Made by a program: the position numbers and the translations under genes
Part shown: positions 10,235 through 18,958 of the stretch, one piece after another
Position numbering within the stretch: the first letter of the stretch is position 1
Layout of the letters: every line of letters starts with the position of its first letter
Notes under the pieces: generated by a model
The model's database searches: none
Told to the model about the DNA's origin: nothing
Seen by the model: only the letters and a program-made list of their open reading frames with translations
DNA from: Polyangiaceae bacterium
GTDB lineage: Bacteria > Myxococcota_A > Polyangia > Polyangiales > Polyangiaceae
Assembly (NCBI GenBank): GCA_025936115.1
Contig: JAICTZ010000030.1
Coordinates: 1 to 64,000 of the forward strand
Length of the DNA: 64,000 nucleotides
Reading direction: 5' to 3'

Positions 10235-12523
10235 ATGCGCCCATCGATGCCCGCAATCGAGGTCCTGGTTCGCCAAGTCCCCGCGCTTACTTCGCCCGCC
10301 GCTGAGCCTACTCCGGGCCTCCTCGACTTCATCGTCGATGGAATCAACGTCACGGCTCGGCTCGGTCGAGGTGCAGCCGTTGCCCTGCTTACTGAACTTT
10401 GCGGCGGCGTGGTGGCGATCAGTCGCGGAAAACGCGATCGCTTCACCGCTGCGTTCTACTCGGAGGACGAAGCCTGGGAAATCGGGCTCGAGGCCGACGG
10501 CACGGCCGTGCTCATCAGCGTCTACCGTACGGCGCCGAGTCCCCTCGTGGCCGTCCACGAGCGCCGCCTCGAGCTCGTCGGGCTCCGCCAGGCCTTGCTC
10601 GCGGCGCTCGACGAGACGCGGAAGACGACTGAACGCGCTCCGGCGGCTCTGCTCGCGGCCCGGCCCGCGCTCGAAGCCCCGGGGCCGAGCTACGGCCGAC
10701 CAGCGCTCCGGCGCGTGGGACTCACCGTCACGACGCCGGCTGAAGAGCCCGTCGTCGTGGTCGCGGAGGCGCGCTTCCGCTCGGCGGTGCCGCGCGAAGC
10801 CGGGACGAACGACGAACCCCACGTCGAGCGCTCGGACCTGTGCGCGTTGCTCGCCCGCGGCAAGGTCACGCTGCGTGCCGGCCACGCCGAGCTGAACCTC
10901 GCGGCAACGTATCCGTTTTTGCTGGCCGAGGAGCTGCTCTCGCTCGCCGAAGAAGCCCTGCGCGCAGAGCGCGACGAACGGCCGCTTTTTCGCCGCTCGG
11001 AGATCGACACGCTGAAGCTCAGCCTGCGCTCGACGCCCGCAGAGCGCGGCCTCGTGCTCAAGGTGCGCTCGGGCAGCATCGACGCCGCCAACGCCGGCGC
11101 CGCGCTCGCCGGCATCGATCCGCGCGCGTTCGCTCATGCTGCCGCGCGCTTCGCGCTCGGCCTGGAGGCGGCGTTCACGAGCACCGACCCCGCGCAGGCG
11201 TCCAATTTGCGCTTGCAGCACTTCACGCGCGCTGCCCGAGCCCTCGAACAGGAGCTCGCGGCCGCCGCCGATGACTCGCTTCCGAACCCCGATCCCGACA
11301 GCTACCGAAGCTTCGGCTTGCCGCGCCGCGAAAGCTCGCGCGGCACCTGGGAGCACGGCGGCAAGATGCGCTTCTCCCCCCGCTGGGTCGCAGCGGTGCC
11401 GAGCATCGACCTCGCCGCCACGTTTCAGTGCGGCGATCGCATCGTGATCGGCTCGCCGCGCCAAACGGCCTGCCTGGATCGCACGACGGGCGCGGTGATT
11501 TGGCGCCGCGCGTTGCCGCGTGCCGCCTGCGTACCGACGCCGTTCGGACTAGCACGCATCACGCACGACGGCGAAGTCACGCTGCACGAGCTCGAGCGCG
11601 GCGAAGCGCGCTTCACGCTGCACCTTTCGCCGCGCAACGGCGGCGGTGCCGTGGGGGCCGTCGTCAACGCACCGGGCCTGCCGCGCCTGCTCGCCGTCGC
11701 CGAGCGCGATCGCTCCGTCACGGCGATCGACCTCGTTTCGGGCGATGTCCGCTGGCGCTACACCGCGCCGCGGCCGGCTGCATTCAAGCTACGCCGCGCG
11801 GGCCGCCTGCTGCTCGTCGCGGGGGGCGACTCCGCCCTGGTCGCGCTCGACGCGAGCACGGGTGAAGTCGTCTGGCGCGTCCGCGACAAGCTGCCGTTCA
11901 CCGGTGATCTCAGCATCGATCGCGACGCCTTGTTCGCCACGGCCGGCGGCCCCGTCGGACCGACGCGGCTCGTCAAAATCGATCTCTGGAAGGGCGAGCT
12001 CTGCTGGACGCGCGAATTGCCGGCCCGCCCGACGCTCGGTCAGGTGCCCCTCGTCACACCCGATACGGTCGCCGTTCCGACGCGCGACCGCCGCGGCTCG
12101 GGCGTGCTCGCGCTCGCGCGCGAAACGGGTGAGCTCGTCTTCGGTCACGAGCCGGGTCTCTGCGCCCCGACGACGGCTTGGCTCGCCGTGGACGATCTGC
12201 TCGTCGGCAACTCCGCGTCCGGCGCGCTCGTCGGCATCGGTGCCGCCGACGGCCGGACGCACTACCAGCGCTCCTTCCCCCGTCACGTGGACGCCGATCA
12301 GCCGCGCCGGCTCGAGCCGATCCTCCGGAGCGGTGCGCTGTTCGTGCCGCAGCACCAAGTGCACGTCGTGCGGCCGAGCGACGGCAGCGAGCTCGGCGTG
12401 CTGCCGAGCGACCTCATTCCCGACCTCCTGCGCGTGGACGAGGACCTGAACGTCTACGTCGCCGAGGAGAGCGGGCACGTGGCGGCGTTCGGCGTGGCGC
12501 CTCGGCTTTCCGTCGTCCGGTAA
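10235..12523 (+). CDS. PQQ-like beta-propeller repeat protein
   Basis: 762 aa with no obvious signal peptide. The N-terminal ~370 residues are unassigned and contain an internal alpha/beta region. The C-terminal half (about 390-750) carries propeller blades with the repeated pattern of a short strand, a GxxVWRR or GDVRWRY type turn and LxALDxxTGE: GAVIWRRALPRA, GDVRWRYTAP, GEVVWRVRDK, GELCWTRELP, GELVFGHEPG. These resemble PQQ-enzyme/BamB blades but lack the enzyme's catalytic residues. It is probably a binding or scaffold protein. Function unknown; such two-part proteins are frequent in myxobacteria. Confidence 0.8.
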   Translation: MRPSMPAIEVLVRQVPALTSPAAEPTPGLLDFIVDGINVTARLGRGAAVALLTELCGGVVAISRGKRDRFTAAFYSEDEAWEIGLEADGTAVLISVYRTAPSPLVAVHERRLELVGLRQALLAALDETRKTTERAPAALLAARPALEAPGPSYGRPALRRVGLTVTTPAEEPVVVVAEARFRSAVPREAGTNDEPHVERSDLCALLARGKVTLRAGHAELNLAATYPFLLAEELLSLAEEALRAERDERPLFRRSEIDTLKLSLRSTPAERGLVLKVRSGSIDAANAGAALAGIDPRAFAHAAARFALGLEAAFTSTDPAQASNLRLQHFTRAARALEQELAAAADDSLPNPDPDSYRSFGLPRRESSRGTWEHGGKMRFSPRWVAAVPSIDLAATFQCGDRIVIGSPRQTACLDRTTGAVIWRRALPRAACVPTPFGLARITHDGEVTLHELERGEARFTLHLSPRNGGGAVGAVVNAPGLPRLLAVAERDRSVTAIDLVSGDVRWRYTAPRPAAFKLRRAGRLLLVAGGDSALVALDASTGEVVWRVRDKLPFTGDLSIDRDALFATAGGPVGPTRLVKIDLWKGELCWTRELPARPTLGQVPLVTPDTVAVPTRDRRGSGVLALARETGELVFGHEPGLCAPTTAWLAVDDLLVGNSASGALVGIGAADGRTHYQRSFPRHVDADQPRRLEPILRSGALFVPQHQVHVVRPSDGSELGVLPSDLIPDLLRVDEDLNVYVAEESGHVAAFGVAPRLSVVR

Positions 12524-12546
12524 CGTACGTCTCGCCCGGCGAGCGC

Positions 12547-13029
12547 TCAGTGCGGCCGTGGCTTCGGCGGTAAGGACGCCACGTGCGGAGGTAACGGCAG
12601 CGGGCCCCCGACGGCCGCAGCCTTGTCGCGCACGAAGCGAGCGATGCGGCGGAACGGAATGCGCACCGGACAGAGGCTCTCTTTCTCGGCGAGCACCGCT
12701 TCGGGCACGAAGTCGAAGCCGTACGCTGCGGCGCGAAACTCCGGCATGCTGCGCGACCCGGCAACGACGAGAGCCATCACCCCGCGGTAGGCCCCGCCGG
12801 AGCGCGCGATGCGCCCCGCTTCACCGCGGTCGCACAGCCCGCACGCAATGCAGCGTTGGAAGGTGACGAGGTGCTCGCGTTCGTCGGCCGTGACGGGGGG
12901 TAGGCCGTCCGCGTCGTAGTTCTCGCGGAAGCGCGCGATGCCGTCCGAGCCTCGTGACAAGAGCCGCAAGAGCAGCGTCTTGAGCAACGCGACCCCGAGC
13001 AAGAACATCGCCTTGATGCGGCCGCTCAC
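12547..13029 (-). CDS. Small membrane-anchored Fe-S protein (4Fe-4S-like cysteine motif)
   Basis: About 160 aa. An N-terminal hydrophobic helix (MFLLGVALLKTLLLRLL) is followed by a soluble part with CIACGLCDRG and, about 70 residues later, LCPVRIPF. The CxxCGxC plus CP pattern is that of one half of a bacterial-type ferredoxin or the SdhB/HdrC cluster site, so one 4Fe-4S cluster is plausible. The start is uncertain: GTG at 13029 is used here, ATG at 13008 and TTG at 13056 are alternatives. It is divergent from the sigma factor gene and may share regulation from the AT-rich spacer. Confidence 0.65.
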   Translation of the reverse strand: MSGRIKAMFLLGVALLKTLLLRLLSRGSDGIARFRENYDADGLPPVTADEREHLVTFQRCIACGLCDRGEAGRIARSGGAYRGVMALVVAGSRSMPEFRAAAYGFDFVPEAVLAEKESLCPVRIPFRRIARFVRDKAAAVGGPLPLPPHVASLPPKPRPH

Positions 13030-13144
13030 TCGCTCGAGCGTATCACTGGCTTCCAACGACGCGGCCCCGTTTGCGCCTGGGGAGGAAAAGGTCCCGAAGC
13101 TCGTAACAAGATCCGAACCGAGGGGACGTGCAGTCGAGAGAGTT

Positions 13145-13210
13145 GCGTCACAGCGTGACGCTGGTTACACCCTGTTACACAATCCAAGTCATTGAATTTA
13201 TTATAAAAAT
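13145..13210 (+). promoter_or_regulatory. Divergent promoter region with inverted and direct repeats
   Basis: The spacer between the Fe-S gene and the sigma factor gene holds a perfect 7-bp inverted repeat (GCGTCAC-AGC-GTGACGC, 13145-13161). Directly after it are two copies of GTTACAC spaced exactly 10 bp apart (13164-13170 and 13174-13180). Next comes an AT-rich tract (about 13187-13210) with TATAAT readable on the minus strand (13200-13205) and TATTAT on the plus strand (13199-13204). One helical turn between the repeats fits tandem protein binding. This probably serves one or both flanking genes; which one is inference. Confidence 0.5.
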
Positions 13211-13280
13211 AGCCTGGCACGACGGGTGCTGAAGGGAAGGACGCGGGCACGCAACGCCCGCCATTTTGGAGGTTTTTCCC

Positions 13281-13937
13281 ATGTCGTCCGTCGTCGCGTC
13301 TCCGTCCCTTACCCCGAACCCCACGCGGCTCGCCGCCTCGTTTTACGGCGCGTGCAGCGACACGGACCTCGTGAGCGGCCTCTTGAACAATGATCCGGCG
13401 GCATGGCAGGCGTTCACGGTCCGTTACGGCCGCCTGATCCAGAGCTGCATCCACCGCGTCGTCGCGCGTTTCCCGGGCATCGTGCGCGGCGACGACGCGC
13501 TCGAGATCACCTCGACGCTTTACGTGCAACTGCTCACCAACGACCGCTACAAGCTCCGGAGCTTCGCGCCCGAGCGCGGCTCGAAGCTCGGCACCTGGCT
13601 TGGTTTGCTCGCCACGCACTCCGCGTACGACTTCTTGCGCAGCGTGCGTAAGCTGCCGCGCGGCGGCGAGCTCTCGGAAGCGGAAGAGCTCGCGAGCGAC
13701 AGCCCCGACGCCGTCGAGCTCACGCTGAACCGCGAACGCGCCGCGCGCGTGTCACGCGTGCTCTCCGACTTCACGCGCAAGGACCGCGAATTCGTCGATC
13801 TCTACTTCGGCGAAGGACTCGAGCCCGACGAGGTCGCGCAGCGCCTCGGTATCAGCGTGAAGACCGTTTACTCCAAAAAGCACAAAATTCAGCGCCGACT
13901 GGCGAGCCTGCTCGCCGCTTCGCGCCTGGCCGATTGA
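13281..13937 (+). CDS. ECF-like RNA polymerase sigma factor
   Basis: 218 aa from an ATG placed 8 bp after a GGAGG ribosome-binding site (13268-13272). Region 2-like sequence covers about 25-110 (DPAAWQAFTVRYGRLIQSCI, LEITSTLYVQLL, LGTWLGLLATHSAYDFLR). Region 4 covers about 150-210, with FTRKDREFVDLYFGEGLEPD and the HTH VAQRLGISVKTVYSKKHKIQ. No anti-sigma gene adjoins it. The divergent Fe-S protein is the obvious co-regulated candidate. The target regulon cannot be inferred from this window. Confidence 0.88.
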   Translation: MSSVVASPSLTPNPTRLAASFYGACSDTDLVSGLLNNDPAAWQAFTVRYGRLIQSCIHRVVARFPGIVRGDDALEITSTLYVQLLTNDRYKLRSFAPERGSKLGTWLGLLATHSAYDFLRSVRKLPRGGELSEAEELASDSPDAVELTLNRERAARVSRVLSDFTRKDREFVDLYFGEGLEPDEVAQRLGISVKTVYSKKHKIQRRLASLLAASRLAD

Positions 13938-14001
13938 CCGCGCCGCCTTGGCCGGTCGCGGAGCCGCGCGAAGAGGGGCGCGGTCGTGGTAGACGGGCAG
14001 C

Positions 14002-16356
14002 GTGGTTTGGCGGCGATCGCTGACGGCGCTCCTCGCGTTCGCCCTGCTCGATGCCTGCGGCGGCGCCGGAACGCCGTCGCTCGCGCCCGCGGGCGCATCC
14101 CAGACGGTCGCGCGACGCAGGCTCGACGATCGACCGCCGCTCGTGCTCGTGCGACGTGACGGCGATCCGGCACCGGCCGTCGCGTTCGCCAGCGCTCACG
14201 ACTTCGGACCGCTCGCTTCCGCGGCGATGGCGGCGGCGCTCAAGTCGCGCCTGGCGGCGCGCGGCCTCAACGTCACCGCGCGCCCGAGCGCCCTCGGCTT
14301 CACCGTCACGCTGCTCGCTCCGAACACGATCGAAGCGCGCCGCTTCGTGCAAGCACTCCCGGACGCGCTCGAGCAGCCGTTCGCTGCGAACGATCCGGCG
14401 CTCGGCGCCGTACGCGCGGCCGTGCAAGCCCTCGCTGCCGAGCGTCTGGCAGGTCCGGCCGAGGAAGCGACGGCCGCGTGCACGGCCGAGCTTTTCGCTC
14501 ACGAACCACGCGCTTTCGATGTCGCCAACCAGAAGACGCGCGACGAGCTCGGCGCCTGGCTCAAGAGCGCCCATGCCGTGAAAGCGTCGGCCTTCGCGGC
14601 GGTAGGACCCGAGGAGACGCTGCGTGCCGTCGAGGACGCTCTCGCACGTGTTGCCGATTGGCCCGGCGGCGACGCACCGAAGGACGCATGGCCGGCGCGC
14701 GACGAGCTGGGCGTCGATTTCACGACCAACGCCACACACCGCCTCTCGTTTGCGCAAAGGCTCGCGAGCGAAGACGCCGCTGCGCATGCGGTCGAGACGC
14801 TCGTCGCGCCGCACAGCACGCTCGCGCGTCGCCTGGGCGCGCTCCGCCCCGAGTGGCACGTCGATCGCGCGGCGGTCGTCGGTCGTCCGCGCGGAGCGTG
14901 CCTGCGCATCGACGCGCTGCCGCTCGCCGGAGAGCTCGGCCCTGCCGCCACGGACGTCGCGAAGGCCCTCGCGATCGTCAATGAGGAGGTGCGCGCCGCA
15001 GCCCACGCGAACCCGCGGAGCGGCGGACTCGACGACGCCATTCTGGGAGCGACGGATCCTGGCGAAGCCGCCGCCGCTGCGGCATGGCGCGCGCTCGTTG
15101 GTCGTGAAAAACCGGGACCGGAACGGACGTTCGTCGCGTACGCGGCGAGCAGCGCCGATAAGGGGCGGTTCGATCTGCCCGCGGCGCTCGCGGCTTGGCA
15201 AAAGGCGTCGGCGGAGCCGCTCATCGAAGTCGTGCGGCGCCCCGAGACGGGCCAGGGACGACTTTGGGCCGTACTCGCGCCGGCGTGCGGCACCTCGCCC
15301 GAAGGGGCGAGCGACGCCGGCGAAGGCGCGCTCGTCGTGAGTGCGCTCGCTCGGGCCGCTCCGGCCGGCAACGTGCGCGTCGAGCCGTGGATCGCGACGG
15401 ACGGCGTCGGCTTGGTCGCCGGCACGCGCCGCCTCGGCCCCGAGGAAACGGGTGACGCTCAGGCGCAACGACTCGGACGCTCGCTCGGCGAGCTCATCGC
15501 CGCGACGCGGCCGAACCCGACGGACCTCGTGGGCGCGCGCGACGAGCTCGCGAGCTCCCTCGGTGGAGAGCAGCATCGCGGGCTCGCCGTCGCCCTCGAC
15601 GCGCTCACGCAGGGCCACCCGTCGTGGCTCGAGCCACGCGGCACGTTCGCTTCCCTGGCGAGCGCGCCCGGCGCCAGCTTCGAGGCCGCGCTCGGGCGTT
15701 GGCTCGCGCGCCCGTTGCGCCTCGCCGTGCTCACGAACGGCGGCCCTGGCCAAGCCGACGTCTTACGCACCGAGGTCGAGCGCTGGCTACGCCCCGTACG
15801 CGGCGAAGTCCTGCGCTGCCCCGGACACGCGCGCGCCGCCGCGAACGCGACCGAGCTCACGCTCTCCGTGGCGGGCGACGCGCCCGAGGGCAGTTACGTC
15901 GCTGTCCCCTTCCCCAGCTACGAGCACCAGCTCCCACCGGAGGCGCGCGCGACCCTCCTGCTCCTCAATCGCAGCGGCGGGCTCCTCGACCAAGCGCTGG
16001 CCGAGCTCTCCGCCTCCGCGACGGCGCTCGCGCTCGGGGGTCCCGACGCGGCGACGTTCATCGTGGAAGTGGTCGCGACGGAAGGGCAGCGCGCCGCAGC
16101 GGTGGAACGGCTGCGCGCCCTGTTCGAGCGTCTCGCCACGGCTCGCTTCGCGCAGAGCGACGTGGACTACGCACGCCGCGAGCTCGAACGCGCCGATGCC
16201 GCCGAGGCGCTCGATCCGCGGCGCCGCGTCGTCGCGGCGTGGCGAAACACGAGCCGCACCCCGGAGCCGCCCCTCGACGCGGCTCGCCTGACCCGCTGGC
16301 TCGCGAGCTTGCGTCGCAGCGCTACGGTGGTGGTGAACGTCGTTCCGCGGGGCTGA
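14002..16356 (+). CDS. M16-like (insulinase-fold) lipoprotein lacking visible zinc ligands
   Basis: 784 aa from a GTG; the signal WRRSLTALLAFALLDAC ends in a lipobox. Two similar halves show M16-type features: VAFASAHDFGPLASAAMAAAL with a paired domain late in the protein, and ATFIVEVVATEGQRAAAVERLRALFERL near the C-terminus, typical of the M16 C-terminal domain. The HxxEH zinc motif expected near residues 60-80 is absent (the aligned place reads HDFGP). It is therefore probably a catalytically dead partner or a structural protein at the envelope. It is followed 54 bp later by guaA, with no obvious functional link. Confidence 0.65.
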   Translation: MVWRRSLTALLAFALLDACGGAGTPSLAPAGASQTVARRRLDDRPPLVLVRRDGDPAPAVAFASAHDFGPLASAAMAAALKSRLAARGLNVTARPSALGFTVTLLAPNTIEARRFVQALPDALEQPFAANDPALGAVRAAVQALAAERLAGPAEEATAACTAELFAHEPRAFDVANQKTRDELGAWLKSAHAVKASAFAAVGPEETLRAVEDALARVADWPGGDAPKDAWPARDELGVDFTTNATHRLSFAQRLASEDAAAHAVETLVAPHSTLARRLGALRPEWHVDRAAVVGRPRGACLRIDALPLAGELGPAATDVAKALAIVNEEVRAAAHANPRSGGLDDAILGATDPGEAAAAAAWRALVGREKPGPERTFVAYAASSADKGRFDLPAALAAWQKASAEPLIEVVRRPETGQGRLWAVLAPACGTSPEGASDAGEGALVVSALARAAPAGNVRVEPWIATDGVGLVAGTRRLGPEETGDAQAQRLGRSLGELIAATRPNPTDLVGARDELASSLGGEQHRGLAVALDALTQGHPSWLEPRGTFASLASAPGASFEAALGRWLARPLRLAVLTNGGPGQADVLRTEVERWLRPVRGEVLRCPGHARAAANATELTLSVAGDAPEGSYVAVPFPSYEHQLPPEARATLLLLNRSGGLLDQALAELSASATALALGGPDAATFIVEVVATEGQRAAAVERLRALFERLATARFAQSDVDYARRELERADAAEALDPRRRVVAAWRNTSRTPEPPLDAARLTRWLASLRRSATVVVNVVPRG

Positions 16357-16410
16357 GCGCCCGGTCGGCGTTTCCGGCCGCTCGGGCTCGTGCTAGCCGA
16401 AGCTCTGCCC

Positions 16411-17961
16411 ATGGGTTCTCGCCAGTCCGTTCTGATCCTCGACTACGGCTCGCAATACACGCAGCTCATCGCGCGCCGCATCCGCGAATGCCACGTGTAC
16501 TGCGAGATCCACCCGGGCACGCTGCCGGTGGAGACAATCCGCCGCATCGCTCCACAGGCCATCATTTTGAGCGGCGGCCCGCAAAGCGTGTACGACCCCG
16601 GCGCGCCGCAGTGCGACGCGCGTCTATTCGAGCTCGGCCTGCCGGTGCTCGGTATCTGTTACGGCGAGCAGCTCATGGCGCACCAGCTCGGCGGCAGGGT
16701 CGAGCCGAGCACCAAACGCGAATACGGACCCGCGCGCGTGAAGGTCGACGAACCCATCGGCGTGCTGTCGCGCTTCAAAGCCGGCGAGGAAATCAGCGTC
16801 TGGATGAGCCATGGGGATCGCCTGACGGCGCTGCCCAAAAACTTCCGCAAGATCGCCGCGACCGAGAGCTCGGAGCTTGCCGCCATCGCTGATCCCGAAC
16901 GGCGCTTCTTCGCGATCCAATTCCACCCCGAGGTCGTGCACACACCACGGGGGATCGAAGTGATCCAGTCCTTCCTGTTCGACGTCGCGGGGCTCGAGCC
17001 GAGCTGGACGCCGGGCTCGTTCGTCGACGAAGCCGTGGCGGCGGTCGCGGGCGCGGTCAGGCCCGACGAACGGGTGATTTGCGGCTTGAGCGGCGGCGTC
17101 GACTCCTCCGTCGCGGCCGTCTTGTGTCACAAGGCGCTCGGCGACAGGCTCGTCTGTATCTTCGTCGATAACGGCATGCTGCGCGAGGGCGAGTTCGAGA
17201 GCGTCGTGCACACCATGCGCTCGAGCTTCCATTTGAACCTGGTGCCGGTCGACGCGCGCGAGCTCTTTTTGCGTGAGCTCGCCGGCGTCACGGACCCCGA
17301 ACAGAAGCGCAAAATCATCGGCCGGGTGTTCATCGAAGTCTTCGAAGAGCACTCGCACCGCATCGAGAACGCGCAGTTCCTCGTGCAGGGCACGCTCTAT
17401 CCCGACGTGATCGAGAGCGTCAGCGTGCGCGGGCCGAGCGCCGTGATCAAGAGTCACCATAACGTCGGCGGCTTGCCCGAACGCATGAAGCTTCGGCTAA
17501 TCGAGCCGCTCCGCGAGCTCTTCAAAGACGAGGTCCGCAAGGTGGGCGAAGCGCTCGGCATGCCCGCGGGCGTGCTCTATCGTCACCCGTTCCCCGGCCC
17601 TGGACTCGCCGTGCGCTGCCTCGGCGAGCTCACGGAGCCGCGCCTCGCCGTGCTGCGACGCGCCGACGCTATTGTGGACGAGGAGATCCGCGCCGCGGGA
17701 CTTTACGACACCGTCTGGCAGGCGTTCGCCGTGCTTCTGCCCGTCAAGAGCGTCGGCGTCATGGGCGACGACCGCACGTACGAGGAGACCTGCGTCGTGC
17801 GCGCCGTGACGTCGAGCGACGGCATGACGGCGGACTGGGCGCGCCTGCCGCACGAGCTGCTCGCGCGCATCTCGAGTCGTATCATCAACGAGGTGAAGGG
17901 CATCAACCGCGTCACCTACGACATCAGCTCCAAACCCCCTGCCACCATCGAGTGGGAATGA
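16411..17961 (+). CDS. guaA: GMP synthase (glutamine-hydrolysing)
   Basis: Converts XMP, ATP and glutamine into GMP. The 516-aa product has a class I glutamine amidotransferase domain (DYGSQYTQLIARRIRE, the nucleophile Cys in GICYGEQLMAHQLGG, and HPEVVHTPRG). The ATP-pyrophosphatase domain follows (P-loop GLSGGVDSSVAAVL), then the dimerisation domain ending in NRVTYDISSKPPATIEWE, the conserved GuaA terminus. The ATG at 16411 is chosen because it begins MGSRQSVLILDYGSQ. The stop overlaps the start of the next gene by 4 bp. Confidence 0.97.
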   Translation: MGSRQSVLILDYGSQYTQLIARRIRECHVYCEIHPGTLPVETIRRIAPQAIILSGGPQSVYDPGAPQCDARLFELGLPVLGICYGEQLMAHQLGGRVEPSTKREYGPARVKVDEPIGVLSRFKAGEEISVWMSHGDRLTALPKNFRKIAATESSELAAIADPERRFFAIQFHPEVVHTPRGIEVIQSFLFDVAGLEPSWTPGSFVDEAVAAVAGAVRPDERVICGLSGGVDSSVAAVLCHKALGDRLVCIFVDNGMLREGEFESVVHTMRSSFHLNLVPVDARELFLRELAGVTDPEQKRKIIGRVFIEVFEEHSHRIENAQFLVQGTLYPDVIESVSVRGPSAVIKSHHNVGGLPERMKLRLIEPLRELFKDEVRKVGEALGMPAGVLYRHPFPGPGLAVRCLGELTEPRLAVLRRADAIVDEEIRAAGLYDTVWQAFAVLLPVKSVGVMGDDRTYEETCVVRAVTSSDGMTADWARLPHELLARISSRIINEVKGINRVTYDISSKPPATIEWE

Positions 17962-18359
17962 GCGGCGAAGAGCAAGCACCTGTCGCTCCTCTGCGCGAAC
18001 GCCTGCGCCGCCGCGCTCGCTTTTCGACGGAGCTCACCCGCATCCTGACGCTCGCCGGCACAGTGGGCTTCGCGGTAGCCGTTGCCGTCGCGCTCTTGAG
18101 CGGCTGCGCGGGCGACCTCAAAGCCGCCGTCAGCTTGAAAGTCGTGCGCAGCCCCGAAACACCGCGCGACGCTTCGGTCATCATCGACGAGCAGTACATC
18201 GGCCCGCTCGGCATCGTCGCGGCACACGGCGTGCGCCTGCCCGTCGGCGAGCACCGCATCAGCGTCGAGAAGAGCGGGTTTTTCCCGTTCGACAGCCTCG
18301 TGCGCGCCGACCGCGACGACATCGTTTTGCCCGTCAAGCTCGAGCCCGTGCCTGATTGA
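17958..18359 (+). CDS. PEGA-domain lipoprotein
   Basis: 133 aa, translationally coupled to guaA through an ATGA overlap. A cytoplasmic basic stretch precedes a hydrophobic helix ending in VALLSGC, read as a long type II signal or anchor. The mature part is a single PEGA-like beta domain: VKVVRSPETPRDASVIIDEQ, YIGPLG, VRLPVGEHRISVEKSGFFPF. PEGA domains are common on myxobacterial envelope proteins and are thought to bind surface or wall components. No enzymatic motif is present. Confidence 0.75.
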   Translation: MSGEEQAPVAPLRERLRRRARFSTELTRILTLAGTVGFAVAVAVALLSGCAGDLKAAVSLKVVRSPETPRDASVIIDEQYIGPLGIVAAHGVRLPVGEHRISVEKSGFFPFDSLVRADRDDIVLPVKLEPVPD

Positions 18360-18528
18360 GACGACCGCATGCGCGACGAGCTCCCTCCTCGACCCGTCGA
18401 TCTCGCGCCGCCTCCGCACCTCATCCGTGATTTTCGCGCGCTCACGCGCGACACCCGCCGAGCTGGCCCGCGAACGCCGTGTCGGATTCGTCCAAGTGGG
18501 CGACGACGAGCAGCGTTAGCTTCGGGCC

Positions 18529-18903
18529 ATGAAGCCCGAAAAACTCACCACGCTGCTCGTCGTCGAGGCCATCGAACCTTGCCTGCCCGTCTGGGAAGCG
18601 CTCGGCTACACGGTGGCCGTCCGCGTGCCGGAAAAAGGCACGCTGGGCTTCGTGATTCTGAGGTCGAAGCTCGGCGAGCTCATGCTTCAAACCAAGCGAA
18701 GCCTCGCCGAAGACCTGCCGGACGTGGCGGCGCGCCGCCCCACTCACCTGCTCTACGCCGACGTCTCGTCCCTCACTGAAGCGAAAAAGGCTCTGCGCGG
18801 CGCGACCGTCATCGTCGCTCGACGCAAGACCTTTTACGGAGCGACCGAAGCTTGGCTCGAGCTCGAAGGCAACGTCATCCTCGGTCTTGCCGAGCACCAG
18901 TGA
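18529..18903 (+). CDS. VOC-superfamily (glyoxalase/bleomycin-resistance fold) protein
   Basis: 124 aa with the beta-alpha-beta-beta-beta arrangement of one VOC module pair: TLLVVEAIEPCLPVWEALGY near the start, LGFVILRSKLGELMLQTK in the middle, and EAWLELEGNVILGLAEHQ at the end. The usual metal-binding Glu at the end of the last strand may be present, but substrate residues cannot be assigned. The ATG is the natural start. It stands alone between the PEGA gene and the glycosidase; function unknown. Confidence 0.7.
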   Translation: MKPEKLTTLLVVEAIEPCLPVWEALGYTVAVRVPEKGTLGFVILRSKLGELMLQTKRSLAEDLPDVAARRPTHLLYADVSSLTEAKKALRGATVIVARRKTFYGATEAWLELEGNVILGLAEHQ

Positions 18904-18958
18904 GCCAGCTCTCGATTTTGTGCGATCGGTGCGCTGAGTCGCGGCCATATCGCTCGAT

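Noticed and set aside
13852..15753. 633-codon minus-strand frame over the M16-like gene
   Set aside because: Arg/Ala-rich, no domain, and overlaps the sigma factor and lipoprotein genes that have normal signals.
18369..18516. Short plus-strand frame with a plausible C-terminal sequence (RERRVGFVQVGDDEQR) in another frame
   Set aside because: Joining the two would need a further indel and no family supports it.
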